Shown here: positions 27,168 to 36,709 of the stretch, in pieces
How positions within the stretch are numbered: the stretch's first letter is position 1
How the letters are laid out: the number at the start of each line of letters is the position of its first letter
DNA from: Methanosarcina baikalica
GTDB lineage: Archaea > Halobacteriota > Methanosarcinia > Methanosarcinales > Methanosarcinaceae
Assembly: GCF_031461075.1 (NCBI RefSeq)
Contig: NZ_JAVKPK010000005.1
Location: 1-64,000, forward strand
Length of the DNA: 64,000 nucleotides
Reading direction: 5' to 3'
The notes under the pieces: model-generated
Databases searched by the model: none
The model's input: the letters and a program-made list of their open reading frames with translations, nothing else
What the model was told of the DNA's origin: nothing
Position numbers and translations under genes: made by a program

Positions 27168-28394
27168 TCAAGCGACACCTCCTATACCCTTTCGCTGCAA
27201 AACGACCCATGCGCCCAGAACCAGAGCTCCGCAGCCGAGAGCAATTGCCCCGAGCACAGGAATCTTATCCGCCCATTCAAGGGAGATAAACCACATACCA
27301 ACAGCCCCGAGAGTAAAGTAACTGAATATCAGCAAAGAAGAAGCTGAGCCTGTATCCCGGTCGACCTGCTCAAGTACAAGGTTGTTGCTCGGAGGGCGGC
27401 TCAGACCCAGGGAAAATGTGATTAGGAACATCGGGAGCGCAAAGCTCCAGGGGCCGTGCTGTCCGGTGAGAAGAAGAAAAATTCCTCCCAGGAAAATTCC
27501 CACAAATCCAACCGTTATCAGATGCCTTGAACTGATACTTCCTGTCAACCGGAGGCAGGCGAAGGAACCGACCATCAGAGCCATGGCGTTGAAGGCAAAG
27601 AAGTAGCTGTATTTCTGCTCAGTCATGCCAAACCCGTTAATGTAGATGTCAGAAGAACCTGCAATGAAACTGTACAGGGGGAAAAGGCTTGTTGACATGA
27701 CAAGGACCATGACTATGTAAGAAGGGTTGAGCAGCAGCCTGCCGTAGGTGTGCATTACTCTTGAAAGAGGAGTATCGGATACCTGGGGGAGCGTTTCCGG
27801 AAAGTGGAGAACCCGGATCATCCCTATTAAGCCCATAACTGCCTGAATGAAGAAGATCCAGGGCCAGGAGAAATTTGCAAGGACCCAGCCGCCAAGGACC
27901 GGACCAAGCATAGGGGCGAGAGCCATTATAACCGCTATGTAAGCCAGAATCCTTTCTCGCTCCTGTCCGGAGAAAATATCTTTGGTCATAGCCATAGAGA
28001 TAGATGAACTGGCAGCAGCTCCTGCAGCCTGCAGTATGCGCAAACCAATCAGCATGGAAGCACTGGATGCAAAGGCACAGAGCAGGCTTGCCACTATGTA
28101 TACCGCAAGCCCGAAAAGGAGTGGGCGGCGACGGCCAAACCTGTCAGAAACGGGACCGTAAAAAAGAAGGAAAAAACCATAGGTAACAAAGAAACAGACC
28201 AGGGTCAGGTTCATGACGGATAGAGGCTGATTCCAGGTTTTGGCAAGAGATGGAATTGCGGGCAGGATCATATCCGTGGATAGTGCAGGAAAAGCTGTCA
28301 GAAGAGCCAGTAATGGGACGGCTCCTTTCAAATTTCTTTTTGAATTTTCATTAGAATTATTTATATTATCATTTCTTTTTTGTTGAAAAACCAT
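27168..28394 (-). CDS. Bcr/CflA-family multidrug MFS transporter
   Basis: A 408-residue major facilitator with 12 predicted membrane segments. The drug:H+ antiporter signature GPVSDRFGRRRPLLFG lies near 80-95 after segment 2, and LGPVLGGWVLANFSWPWIFF (motif C) near 162-181. It likely exports drugs or metabolites by proton antiport. The N-terminus (about 1-27) is Asn/Lys-rich and low complexity. A decayed copy of its 3' end lies at 25437-25700. Confidence 0.88.
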   Translation of the reverse strand: MVFQQKRNDNINNSNENSKRNLKGAVPLLALLTAFPALSTDMILPAIPSLAKTWNQPLSVMNLTLVCFFVTYGFFLLFYGPVSDRFGRRRPLLFGLAVYIVASLLCAFASSASMLIGLRILQAAGAAASSSISMAMTKDIFSGQERERILAYIAVIMALAPMLGPVLGGWVLANFSWPWIFFIQAVMGLIGMIRVLHFPETLPQVSDTPLSRVMHTYGRLLLNPSYIVMVLVMSTSLFPLYSFIAGSSDIYINGFGMTEQKYSYFFAFNAMALMVGSFACLRLTGSISSRHLITVGFVGIFLGGIFLLLTGQHGPWSFALPMFLITFSLGLSRPPSNNLVLEQVDRDTGSASSLLIFSYFTLGAVGMWFISLEWADKIPVLGAIALGCGALVLGAWVVLQRKGIGGVA

Positions 28395-28675
28395 AGCAAA
28401 ACCCGATTTTGTTTTTAATAAGACATTCCGCAGATGTCCACATATGTAGAATTTATTTGCCGATTTGTACTATTATTCATTATAAAGGAGATTATTTTTT
28501 AAGCTACTGCCATATTGAGAAAATCGGTGGCATTTTTGTGGACTTCTGTGGAAAATGGGTTCAATCATTGGGTGGTAATTTAATTGGTTATTAGTCAGAT
28601 AAATGGTTACATATGTAACTAAGCTGAACGATTATCGAAAGAATTGAGTTGTATATAAGGGTTACGGATATAAAG

Positions 28676-29518
28676 ATGAAAATCAATAAATTTGAAAACC
28701 TATTTGCTTTAAAAAAGCTTAAACCCTGTATAAGCATGGAAAGTCTGAGAAAATACGGAAACCTGCCCTTTACTGTAGCCGTTATCCATGGAGGGCCCGG
28801 CGCCCCCGGTGAAATGGCCCCCGTTGCCAGGGAACTCGCCTCCGGTCGGGGAGTTCTTGAACCCTTCCAGACTAAAACAACCCTTGAAGGCCAGGTTCTG
28901 GAACTGAAAGCAGTGCTGGAAGAACATGCCGACCTGCCGGTAACATTAATTGGTTTTTCCTGGGGTGCAATGCTCAGCTTCATCTTTACAGCCCGCTACC
29001 CTCAGTTCGTAAAAAAACTAATTATAATCGGAAGCGGTCCCTACGAAGAAAAGTATGCCGCAAACATAATGAAAACCCGGATAAGTCGGCTCGGAAAAGA
29101 AGATTTGGAAAGCCTTCTTCGCCTGACTGAAACTCTGAACAACCTCTCAGCTAAAAACAGGGACAAAGCCCTGTGCAATTTTGGAAAGTTGATGTCGAAA
29201 TCAGACACATATGCCTCTCTTCTCCAGGAAGATGAGCTGCTTGAGTGTAACTACAAGATTTTCAAAGGCGTGTGGGAAGAAGCCAGTAAGTTGAGAACCA
29301 GCGGAAAACTTCTTGAACTCGGAAAAAACATCTGCTGCCAGGTAGTTGCAGTTCATGGAAATTACGACCCACATCCCTTTGAAGGAGTCAGGAAGCCTCT
29401 TTCAGGGATTTTGAAAGACTTCAGGTTCATTTTAATGCAAAAATGCGGGCACAAGCCGTGGATTGAAAGAGAGGCAAAGGAGAGATTTTATGAGATTCTT
29501 AAGCAGGAAATCCAATAA
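28676..29518 (+). CDS. alpha/beta hydrolase
   Basis: A 280-residue alpha/beta hydrolase. Motifs are the oxyanion HGGPGAPGEM near 37-46, the nucleophile elbow GFSWGA near 98-103 (Ser in G-x-S-x-G), a likely acid near the segment HGNYDPHPFEG and the terminal histidine in KCGHKPW. HGGPG is typical of proline iminopeptidase-like and related hydrolases. The start is set at ATG 28676; the frame also opens at TTG 28649, and ATG 28738 is a shorter alternative that begins the conserved domain. Divergent from the MFS gene. Confidence 0.82.
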   Translation: MKINKFENLFALKKLKPCISMESLRKYGNLPFTVAVIHGGPGAPGEMAPVARELASGRGVLEPFQTKTTLEGQVLELKAVLEEHADLPVTLIGFSWGAMLSFIFTARYPQFVKKLIIIGSGPYEEKYAANIMKTRISRLGKEDLESLLRLTETLNNLSAKNRDKALCNFGKLMSKSDTYASLLQEDELLECNYKIFKGVWEEASKLRTSGKLLELGKNICCQVVAVHGNYDPHPFEGVRKPLSGILKDFRFILMQKCGHKPWIEREAKERFYEILKQEIQ

Positions 29519-29596
29519 TACGCGAATGTTCTGCAGAAATCCTTTATTACAGGAGATCTAATTAATTTTTTTGAACAATGGTATATAAAAGGAAAA

Positions 29597-29749
29597 GTGA
29601 GAAATTTGATAGAACAGCCGCAGCTAATCTATTTTATTGCAGCCTCTGCGGCGCTTACGCTTCTTCCTGGCCCTGACATTGTGCTTACCCAGAGCATCTC
29701 GCAGGGCAATATACCTTCTTTTCGAAATACTATTTTAAACTTTTATTAA
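29597..29749 (+). pseudogene. truncated LysE/RhtB-type exporter (N-terminal fragment)
   Basis: A GTG after GGAAAA opens 50 codons. The first 40 encode a LysE-family N-terminus: hydrophobic FIAASAALTLLPGPDIVLTQSISQG, with the family LTPGPD-like motif. The sequence then runs into AT-rich DNA and stops. Full-length family members are about 200 residues, so this is a broken gene, with the 3' part lost or replaced. Confidence 0.75.
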
Positions 29750-29949
29750 TAGTTTGTTTATTTGTGTGGTTAAATTTTTTGAATTGTCTTGAAAATAGAA
29801 GGCCTGGTGCTTTTGAGACTTGAAAAAAGAGAATGTAAAAAATTCAAAGGTAGAATTGAGGTTTGCTTTTATTGGACTTAAAATTACAAACTATTCAGCC
29901 TGAGGTGTTAATTAGAGCATATAGTTTGGAAAAATTGCGCAGGCTAACA

Positions 29950-30063
29950 TTATTTTTTAATTTTTTTATAAAATAAATATAAAATAAAAATAATTAAAAT
30001 CATTGTGTATATTTCAGGAAATCCCAAATGCTGTAAACTTTCGATTAATAATGTGGGAGACAT
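29950..30063 (-). CDS. 37-residue single-pass membrane peptide
   Basis: ATG at 30063 stands one base after the stop of the upstream 50-residue gene and follows AGGAAA, a plausible ribosome binding site inside that gene's end. The product has an N-terminal half with LGFPEIY, a hydrophobic stretch (MILIIFILYLFY) and a Lys-rich tail (KKIKK). The layout closely parallels the upstream ORF, suggesting tandem duplication. No known family recognised. Confidence 0.5.
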   Translation of the reverse strand: MSPTLLIESLQHLGFPEIYTMILIIFILYLFYKKIKK

Positions 30064-30064
30064 G

Positions 30065-30217
30065 TTATTTCCTAAATCTCTTATAAAGTAAATATAAAAT
30101 ATATATGCATATTATAAAAATAATAAAAATTATAATATCGATTACAGGGATTCCAAAAGCGGTAAGAGCCGAAGAATATACCGTATCTGGAACACTATAC
30201 GATATTGTGTGATTCAT
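30065..30217 (-). CDS. 50-residue single-pass membrane peptide
   Basis: Fifty codons with a hydrophilic N-terminus, the motif FGIPVID, a hydrophobic run of about 20 (IIIFIIFIICIYILYLLY) and a basic tail KRFRK. The FGIP/GFPE motif, hydrophobic block and basic tail are shared with the following 37-residue ORF, as are DNA blocks. This size and shape resemble small membrane toxins or regulatory peptides; that is inference only. No clear ribosome binding site is present at the ATG. Confidence 0.5.
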   Translation of the reverse strand: MNHTISYSVPDTVYSSALTAFGIPVIDIIIFIIFIICIYILYLLYKRFRK

Positions 30218-30263
30218 TGCTTTTTTTAAAATGCTTTAATAAGTTATAAAATTTTGTAACCTC

Positions 30264-30413
30264 CTATAAAAATCCTACGATACCTAAAAAGATATTTTCT
30301 ATATACATTTTATATAGAAGAGCACAACCTATCGACGATAGCTGTATAGCGAAAAGTATCGTTTGTTCAAGAAAGACCGCTGAGACCTGATTTAATCCAT
30401 AAACCTTCGGCAT
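30264..30413 (-). CDS. possible 49-residue membrane peptide
   Basis: Open frame beginning at ATG 30413 and ending with TAG at 30264, immediately followed by GGAGG. It encodes a hydrophobic stretch near 17-36 (LEQTILFAIQLSSIGCALLY). The frame is open 25 codons further upstream without a good start, so it may be the tail of a decayed larger membrane gene. It precedes the two smaller membrane ORFs on the same strand and could share their transcript. Confidence 0.35.
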   Translation of the reverse strand: MPKVYGLNQVSAVFLEQTILFAIQLSSIGCALLYKMYIENIFLGIVGFL

Positions 30414-30553
30414 CGCCAGCACAAAAGGAAAAAGAGCTACCTTTTGAACTACAGGGCAAAAAGGCCTTGATTCTCTGATTACCTGATCTCTTTATACCCA
30501 TCCAATTGAGAAAATTAAATGTCTAAAGAAGCAAGCCTAAATTAATATATAAA

Positions 30554-30979
30554 ATGCCAGCCAAATTATATAATAAGGGGGTAGTTATCACACCAAGAGT
30601 AATCCATTTTGAGATCCATGCAGAAGATGTTGCAAGAGCAAAAAAGTTCTACGAGGATGTATTCGGCTGGAAGATAGAGAAATGGGAAGGTCCAATGGAG
30701 TACTGGAACATAACAACCGGTAACCAGGAAGAGCCGGGGATCAACGGCGGCTTGATGAAAAGGCAGGGAGGAGAGCGGGGAATAGACACTCCGATAACCA
30801 CCTATGTCTGCACAATAGATGTCCCGAATATCGATGGATACCTAGAAAAGATACAGGAGCATGGCGGCAAAGTGACTATGGAAAAGGGTCCGATACCTGG
30901 CATCGGCTGGCTTGCATATTGCCTGGACACAGAAAAAAATATATTCGGGATAATGCAGCCTGACATGAGTGCAAGGTAA
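30554..30979 (+). CDS. VOC-fold (glyoxalase-like) protein
   Basis: A 141-residue vicinal-oxygen-chelate domain. IHFEIHAEDVARAKKFYEDVFGWKIEKW near 17-44 is the first beta-alpha-beta unit. The second unit runs from about 83 (YVCTIDVPNIDGYLEKIQEHGG) with the closing FGIMQPD. This group resembles the CFP-30/PhnB-like VOC proteins of unclear substrate. A TATA-like AATATATAAAATG overlaps the ATG, so translation may begin further downstream, around the GGGGG at 30579, but no standard codon is obvious there. Confidence 0.8.
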   Translation: MPAKLYNKGVVITPRVIHFEIHAEDVARAKKFYEDVFGWKIEKWEGPMEYWNITTGNQEEPGINGGLMKRQGGERGIDTPITTYVCTIDVPNIDGYLEKIQEHGGKVTMEKGPIPGIGWLAYCLDTEKNIFGIMQPDMSAR

Positions 30980-31629
30980 CCTTTTTTTATTTATTTTTCT
31001 TATTTTCTCCGGTTTTGAATCTTTAGCTATCTTGATCTGGAGCGTAAAAGCATACTCTCCGGAAGCCTTAATTTTTGAAAAACCGAATAATATCTGTACT
31101 TTCCTCTTAGCAACCCCGCATTCAGTCCGCATGCCAAGAAATCCGAAATAAGAGATGCTGCAATAAGTACAAAACCGGAATATAGAGTGAAAATAATAAC
31201 CTGAATATGAATAGGAGAATGGAGTAAAAAGGTGAAAAAGGAGCATTTAAAGCCAATTAATATGTTTGAAATGAGCACTTTAATTTTAAGTAAGTTGCTG
31301 AAAGTAAGACCATTTATTGCGTGAAAATTCTCCTAAAAACAGCCTGAAGCTAGCAGTCACAGTAAAGCTACCAAAGAATATACTCAAGAATTAAATTACC
31401 AGGACACCAGCTTGTCAACATTTTCAGGATTAATTAATAGGTTTCTCTTTTACCTTATTAACCAGTACTATCCTTTATTATTTCTGATTTGAGATTCTTT
31501 CTGATGGAATATTATATGTCAAAATATAGTTTCATGGAGTGATAGTCACCATAGAAGAAAGAAATAGCGAAAGGTATATACAATAAAAATTTATGTTTTA
31601 ATTCCCTTCAAATCATATTGGTGATAGAT
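30980..31629. other. 650-base intergenic region
   Basis: AT-rich. An 83-codon minus-strand frame (31027-31278) is hydrophobic, but lacks a convincing ribosome binding site and family match, so I leave it out. A promoter for the next gene is likely near 31570-31600. Confidence 0.35.
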
Positions 31630-31947
31630 ATGACAATAGAAAACCTTAAAGAAATGTGCGATAAATTTGATGAGTCCTTTGAACTTGAGGGTGGAAAGCA
31701 CAAGCGGTTAGTTGAGAAACTTCTCCCGCAAATAGAAGCTGCATATCTCGAAAATAAAGACTCCAGTGAAGCTGACTGGCTTGTCTGGATGTACGGAAAA
31801 CTTGCAGAAGGCGAAGGTAATCAGGAAATGCTCTCAAAATACGCAGAAATCCGCGAGGAATCTGATGAATATGTCAGAAATGCTGCAGCCGAATTCAAAT
31901 TATTTTCGTTATATGATGTTATAATGCTGAAAACCGATCAAGTATGA
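31630..31947 (+). CDS. small acidic hypothetical protein
   Basis: A 105-residue acidic, mostly helical protein (for example EADWLVWMYGKLAEGEGNQEML near 46-67). The ATG at 31630 follows GGTGAT, a good match to the 16S anti-SD, at five bases; the frame opens slightly upstream. No family recognised and no functional neighbours. Confidence 0.7.
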   Translation: MTIENLKEMCDKFDESFELEGGKHKRLVEKLLPQIEAAYLENKDSSEADWLVWMYGKLAEGEGNQEMLSKYAEIREESDEYVRNAAAEFKLFSLYDVIMLKTDQV

Positions 31948-32046
31948 TACTTTGGTGAGTTAAATCAAATTTACAGCATAATAAGATACTAATTTATTAG
32001 ATTCTGTTCCAAAATTCAGTTATTTTTGGTGAAATCCGGAAAGATT

Positions 32047-33066
32047 TCACCCCAACTTTTTACTGTAGATGCCCACTTTTGCGGGCACCTCACTTTTCTC
32101 CTTTTTATCGATATCGGATACACCTGTTTTTGACCAGTGCCCCGCAAGGAAAGCTCCTGAAAGGTTGTGCCATATGCTGAAAATTGCACCCGGAAGTGCT
32201 GCAACAGCAGTAAAGTGTTTTATTGCAAGGGCAACACTCAGGCCGGAGTTTTGCATTCCTGTAGCAATTGCCAGAGTCCGTGCTTCTGTTTCACTGAGTT
32301 TCAGAGCCTTTGCAACCAAGTAGCCCCCTGCGAGGCCAAGCCCATTATGCAGTATTACCGCAAGCAGGACTAACGAACCGCTCTGTTTGAGATTCGCACT
32401 ATTTGTCCCTATAATCACAGCGATAATTATAACTATGGCAGCAGCTGAAATTGCCGGAAAAATATCTCTGACCGCTCTTATCTGTTTTTCAAAGAAATAA
32501 CTGATTGCAAGCCCTAGCACTACAGGCACGATTACTACATTTACAACACTTATGAGCATGCCCATAACATCGACTTCCACAGTCTGCCCTATAAAGACCC
32601 ATGTAAGGAACGGAGTTGCCAGAAAAGCCAGCAAGGTGGAAACCGAAGTAAGGACTATTGAAAGAGCCACATCCCCTTTTGCAAGATAACAGATTACATT
32701 GGAAGCCGTGCCTCCAGGACAACAGCCCAGCAGGATAACACCTGTCATAAGATCGGCAGGTAGTCTTAGAACCAGACAGACTAGCCATGCGGAAAGGGGC
32801 ATAATGGTATACTTCATTACAGTGCCCAGAAAAATAACAGAAGGCCTTTTTAACACTTCAAGGAAGCTGTCCACCGAGAGAGTAACTCCCATCCCGAGCA
32901 TAATCAGGCTTAAAAATGGTACAATAAGACCTTGATGTGGGGCGAAGTATTCAGGATAAACATATGCGATAGCAGACAAAATTACTGCCCATAGGGGAAA
33001 TAACGATGTGAAATTTTTAAGAATTTTTTTATACACTGTCTCACCAGATTTACAGATAAGGATCAT
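32047..33066 (-). CDS. bile acid:sodium symporter (BASS/SBF) family transporter
   Basis: A 339-residue membrane protein with about nine to ten hydrophobic segments. Family signatures are LGMGVTLSVDSF near 58-69, GCCPGGTASNVICYLAKGDVALSI near 116-139 and the second half repeat around ATGMQNSGLSVALA. Members import organic anions with sodium, which fits a sodium-rich energy economy; the substrate is not predictable. The ATG at 33066 is preferred over the TTG at 33093. The last 20 residues are a charged tail. Confidence 0.85.
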   Translation of the reverse strand: MILICKSGETVYKKILKNFTSLFPLWAVILSAIAYVYPEYFAPHQGLIVPFLSLIMLGMGVTLSVDSFLEVLKRPSVIFLGTVMKYTIMPLSAWLVCLVLRLPADLMTGVILLGCCPGGTASNVICYLAKGDVALSIVLTSVSTLLAFLATPFLTWVFIGQTVEVDVMGMLISVVNVVIVPVVLGLAISYFFEKQIRAVRDIFPAISAAAIVIIIAVIIGTNSANLKQSGSLVLLAVILHNGLGLAGGYLVAKALKLSETEARTLAIATGMQNSGLSVALAIKHFTAVAALPGAIFSIWHNLSGAFLAGHWSKTGVSDIDKKEKSEVPAKVGIYSKKLG

Positions 33067-33361
33067 GCCTGAAGCGTAAGTAAGAGAGGTCAATCAGGTA
33101 GACGATAATAAAGTAGATTCTCACAAATCATGTAAATTATAAACAGCACTTTATTCATTCAAAATACCTTGTAGTATTTAAAATAAAGAACTGAATATAA
33201 ATCTCAATAAAAAATAAATAAAATTGTCATTTAAAAATATATCTATTTATTTACGATATATATTAAAACTGTACTTAATTTCGAAATACAGTTTTCCCTG
33301 TTCCCTTTACAGAACCTCGACTTGCAACCTATATATACAGGCTCTGCGGATACAATGCCCC

Positions 33362-34099
33362 ATGAGACTGGATGCATACCTTGTAGAGATGGGACATTTC
33401 AAGTCAAGGGGGCGAGCCAAAACTGCCATTCTTGCCGGAAATGTTAAGGTCAATGGCACGGCGGTAACAAAAGCCTCGAAGGACGTGTCTACCGATGATG
33501 TAATTGAAGTCGCTGAGGGCCTGGACCAGCCCCAGGGTTATTTCAAACTCCAGCTTGTTCAAAAGGAAAGCGGCATTCTTAAACCAGGAGACAGGGTTCT
33601 TGACCTTGGGTCCAGCGCGGGTGGATTTCTCCTTTTTGCGTCAGAGATTGCAGGCCATGTAAAAGGTATAGAATTCAGCCGGGACTTCAGGAGCGAACTT
33701 GGAAAAATCGTATATGAGAGGGAAAACGTTGAGGTAATGTTCGGAGACGCCTTTACCGTACCGCTGAATATACTTTCAGAAGATCCAGTCGATGTTATTC
33801 TTTCGGACATGACAATGGAACCTGAAAACTCCATTAAGGCTCTTTCTAGAGTGCTACCCCTGCTGAAAGAAGGGGGAAAACTGCTTCAAGTAATCAAAAT
33901 TCAAAAAAAGAAAAATCCTAAGCCCATCCTGAACAGAATAGAGAACCTGGGACTTGAAATTCAGCAGGTTATTAAATCGGAAAAACAGGAAATTTATGTG
34001 GTAGCAAGAAAGCTCCTGCCCAAAGAGAAAGAGCGGTCCGAAGAGAAAGAGCCGACCGGAGAGGAAGAGTTCAGAGGTATCGAAACGGATGAACGCTGA
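33362..34099 (+). CDS. S4-domain / FtsJ-like RNA methyltransferase (TlyA-like)
   Basis: A 245-residue protein with an S4 RNA-binding domain (MRLDAYLVEMGHFKSRGRAK, about 1-62) and a Rossmann methyltransferase domain with the SAM motif VLDLGSSAGGF near 80-90 and DVILSDMTMEPE near 141-152. Architecture is that of TlyA-type 2'-O-methyltransferases acting on RNA, though the C-terminal part is closer to FtsJ. The C-terminus is a Glu/Lys-rich tail. The conserved domain begins at 33362; a TATA element CCTATATATAC at 33329-33339 sits about 25 bases before it, implying a nearly leaderless mRNA. Its end overlaps the next gene by 11 bases. Confidence 0.82.
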   Translation: MRLDAYLVEMGHFKSRGRAKTAILAGNVKVNGTAVTKASKDVSTDDVIEVAEGLDQPQGYFKLQLVQKESGILKPGDRVLDLGSSAGGFLLFASEIAGHVKGIEFSRDFRSELGKIVYERENVEVMFGDAFTVPLNILSEDPVDVILSDMTMEPENSIKALSRVLPLLKEGGKLLQVIKIQKKKNPKPILNRIENLGLEIQQVIKSEKQEIYVVARKLLPKEKERSEEKEPTGEEEFRGIETDER

Positions 34100-34739
34100 T
34101 GGAATAGAAGGTTCCCTTCCTGACAGGCATGAATGCACAGATACGTACGCAGGTCTCGGGATGAAGATTTACGGCAGTGGAAGGCCAGTCCGCCTCTTTG
34201 TTGCGGGTCTGCATGGGGAGGAATGGAAAGATACAACTGAAATCCTGAAGAATATCAAGCCTCCTAAAACCGGTACTCTGGCCTTGATCCCGCTTGTAGA
34301 CCGCGGAAAGTACGTCTCAACCCTGAATCCGAATTACTATTCAGGAACAGGCAAAAAAATCCTCAAAGCAATTGAAGAGTTAAAACCTGAAACTTACATC
34401 GAACTTCATTCCTATTCCAGGGAAAACCTTGAAAAACTCGCAGGGAAGAACAGGCTTGAACTAATAGGAGTGCCTGCGTATAGCATCCTGAAAGAAGGAG
34501 TGCTACTTGGCTCGGTTTCTCCCTGGGTCCGGAAAAAGAATTTTTCCAGGGAAGCCCTCTGCCTTTCTTTTGAGCTTCAGAAAGGGAATGTGAAATCAAG
34601 AAAATTTACCACCCATATGCTTGAAATCCTCAAGGAAACTCAATCAAGGGATGAATTTATCGAATACCTGAAAAAAGAATTTCCTGCCCAGGCCAAAAAG
34701 GCAATCGAAGACTATCAGCGGTTTTACGGAGAAATCTAA
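34089..34739 (+). CDS. DUF2119-family protein
   Basis: A 216-residue archaeal protein of the DUF2119 family. The segment RLFVAGLHGEEWKDTTEILKNI near 35-56 and YIELHSYSRENLEKL near 101-115 recall metal-dependent aminoacylase / succinylglutamate-desuccinylase folds (H-x-x-E and a later H), suggesting a zinc hydrolase; this is inferred. It overlaps the upstream methyltransferase gene by 11 bases, so the two are translationally coupled. Confidence 0.78.
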   Translation: MNADGIEGSLPDRHECTDTYAGLGMKIYGSGRPVRLFVAGLHGEEWKDTTEILKNIKPPKTGTLALIPLVDRGKYVSTLNPNYYSGTGKKILKAIEELKPETYIELHSYSRENLEKLAGKNRLELIGVPAYSILKEGVLLGSVSPWVRKKNFSREALCLSFELQKGNVKSRKFTTHMLEILKETQSRDEFIEYLKKEFPAQAKKAIEDYQRFYGEI

Positions 34740-34932
34740 TACAGTCCCGAAATTTGAAGTAGGCTTTTATCCATACTTCGCAAAGTCTTCAGCTCGGAAT
34801 CCGTTTTCAGGAATGCCTGCTCTTTTTCTCAAAGCCTTCAGCGAGTTCCACCTTGCTTTCGCACCATTACATCCAGAAGAACTTGCGTTATATATTCCTC
34901 TATAAATAAGCGAGTGAAACGGGTAATGCATC

Positions 34933-34986
34933 GTCGAGCCGGAACTCGACCGAAACGGACAGCGCACTGCAGAGCCGCAACTCTGC
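34933..34986. repeat. REP-like double hairpin
   Basis: Two adjacent hairpins: GTCGAG-ccggaa-CTCGAC (34933-34950) and GCAGAG-ccgcaa-CTCTGC (34969-34986). They share their GC-rich style and the CAGAG/CTCTG arms with repeats at 63675-63782, in an otherwise AT-rich gap between convergent genes. Confidence 0.7.
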
Positions 34987-35065
34987 AAGTGCAACTTGAG
35001 CTGCAGAATAGAACCTGCAGTTTTCCTTTTTCAAATGTATGATCTAATTTTCTAAAAGCTCAGGT

Positions 35066-36709
35066 TTACCTGCGCATGTTAAGCTGAGGGGCTGACATGC
35101 CATCGTAGGTACTTGCCATGTGCTCGGGTTTGACGTCCGGCATGGAGGAACTCTGTGCACGGAGTATATCGTCCACACGGAGCACCATTACCGCAGCTTC
35201 GGAACCTGCTTTGATAGAGTTGACCTTAACCCTGAGAGGATCAACTATACCTTTCTCAAACATGTCTTCTGCAGCGCCTGTGTTGATGTTTAAGCCTGCG
35301 TTTTTGTTTTCTGCATGTTTTGCCCTGAGGTTCACTATAGAGTTAATAGTGTCAAGACCTCCATTTCGGGCAATTGTTCTCGGGATTTCGTCAAGGGCAT
35401 CTGCAAAAGCTCTGATTGCCATCTGCTCACGCCCGCCTATGCTGGAAGCATATGAGCGAAGTTCGAGTGCAACTTCGATCTCCGAAGCCCCGCCGCCTGC
35501 AACAACCTTGCCGTCTTCTACCACACATTTCACTACCTTGAGGGCATCATCAATTGCACGTTCCACGTTGTCAACAACGTGTTCGGTTCCGCCGCGAATG
35601 ACAATTGATACGGATTTTGCACCCTTGCAATCTCTGAGGTAGGTTTTACCCTGGTCGCCATCCCGGTCCTGTTCAAGGAGCCCTGCATGCCCGAGTTCTT
35701 TATCAGTCAGTTCCCTGATATTCCGGACAGGCCTTCCGCCTGTGGCGTCTGCAAGGTGCTGCATGTCCTCACTCTTAACCCTGCGAGTGGCATAAATTCC
35801 CCTGCTCTGCAGGTAGGCTGCGATTTTGTCATCCATGCCCTTGGAACAGAAGACAGCATTTGCACCTGCCCTGATAATGTAGTCAGCCATTTCGAAGAGG
35901 GCTGCCTCCTCCTGCTTTACAAAACTCTCAATCTCTCCTACAGTGGTGATCTGAAGTTTTGCTTTGTTTGCAGTCTTGGCGACTTCCATGGGCGTATCGA
36001 TCAGAGCGATATTAGGGTTCTGAATCCTGAGAGGGAATTCTTTATCCAGGGCAACCTTATCGATTACGATTCCCTCGACGAACTCTGTATCTTCAATCTT
36101 GCCGCCGATATCGTTTGTAATGATGATGTTTTTAAGGTCCGCTATTCCCCTCTCGCTGATAGCAAGAACAGCATCCACGCAAAGTTCAGCAATCAAACGG
36201 TTGTATTTTTCGGAAGCCTTGCCCGTAATAGAGGTTCTGGCAACTTCTATAAGCATCTTCTTTTCGTCCTCGCCAGTTGAGACTGCAAGGTTCTCGAAAA
36301 GTTCAACAGCCTTATCGGCTGCAAGTCTGTATCCTTTAATAATAACTGTAGGGTGAACCCCACTGTCAATAAGGTTTTCTGCCTTTTCCAGCAGAGTACC
36401 TGTGAACACAACAGCGCTTGTAGTACCGTCGCCTGCCGAGTTTTCAAGCGACTGTGCAACCTCAACTACCATCTTGGCTGCCGGGTGCTCGATGGACATG
36501 TCATGTAAGATGGTAGCACCATCGTTTGTGATTGTGATATCCCCAATAGGATTGACAAGCATCTTGTCCATTCCTCTTGGTCCGAGCGTACTTTTGACTA
36601 TGCTGGCCACTGCTTTTGCGGCCGCAATATTCATACTGAGCGCTTCTTTTCCTTTTGTCTCCTCTTTCCGAGGATCTATTATTATGATTGGCTGGCCACC
36701 TTTTTCCAT
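35066..36709 (-). CDS. ths: thermosome (group II chaperonin) subunit
   Basis: A 547-residue chaperonin subunit of the archaeal Hsp60/CCT type that folds proteins by ATP hydrolysis in a double ring. Conserved motifs are TLGPRGMDKMLV near 42-53, ITNDGATIL near 60, GDGTTSAVV near 93-101, and the apical and C-terminal equatorial segment VVAGGGASEIE near 403. The C-terminus lacks the Gly/Met-rich tail of some group II subunits and ends LNMRR. Methanosarcina has several thermosome subunits, and I cannot say which this is. A GGAGG box lies 10 bases before the ATG. Confidence 0.95.
   Translation of the reverse strand: MEKGGQPIIIIDPRKEETKGKEALSMNIAAAKAVASIVKSTLGPRGMDKMLVNPIGDITITNDGATILHDMSIEHPAAKMVVEVAQSLENSAGDGTTSAVVFTGTLLEKAENLIDSGVHPTVIIKGYRLAADKAVELFENLAVSTGEDEKKMLIEVARTSITGKASEKYNRLIAELCVDAVLAISERGIADLKNIIITNDIGGKIEDTEFVEGIVIDKVALDKEFPLRIQNPNIALIDTPMEVAKTANKAKLQITTVGEIESFVKQEEAALFEMADYIIRAGANAVFCSKGMDDKIAAYLQSRGIYATRRVKSEDMQHLADATGGRPVRNIRELTDKELGHAGLLEQDRDGDQGKTYLRDCKGAKSVSIVIRGGTEHVVDNVERAIDDALKVVKCVVEDGKVVAGGGASEIEVALELRSYASSIGGREQMAIRAFADALDEIPRTIARNGGLDTINSIVNLRAKHAENKNAGLNINTGAAEDMFEKGIVDPLRVKVNSIKAGSEAAVMVLRVDDILRAQSSSMPDVKPEHMASTYDGMSAPQLNMRR

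Noticed and set aside
31027..31278. 83-codon hydrophobic minus-strand frame
   Set aside because: Weak start, no ribosome binding site and no family match; could be real but not supportable.
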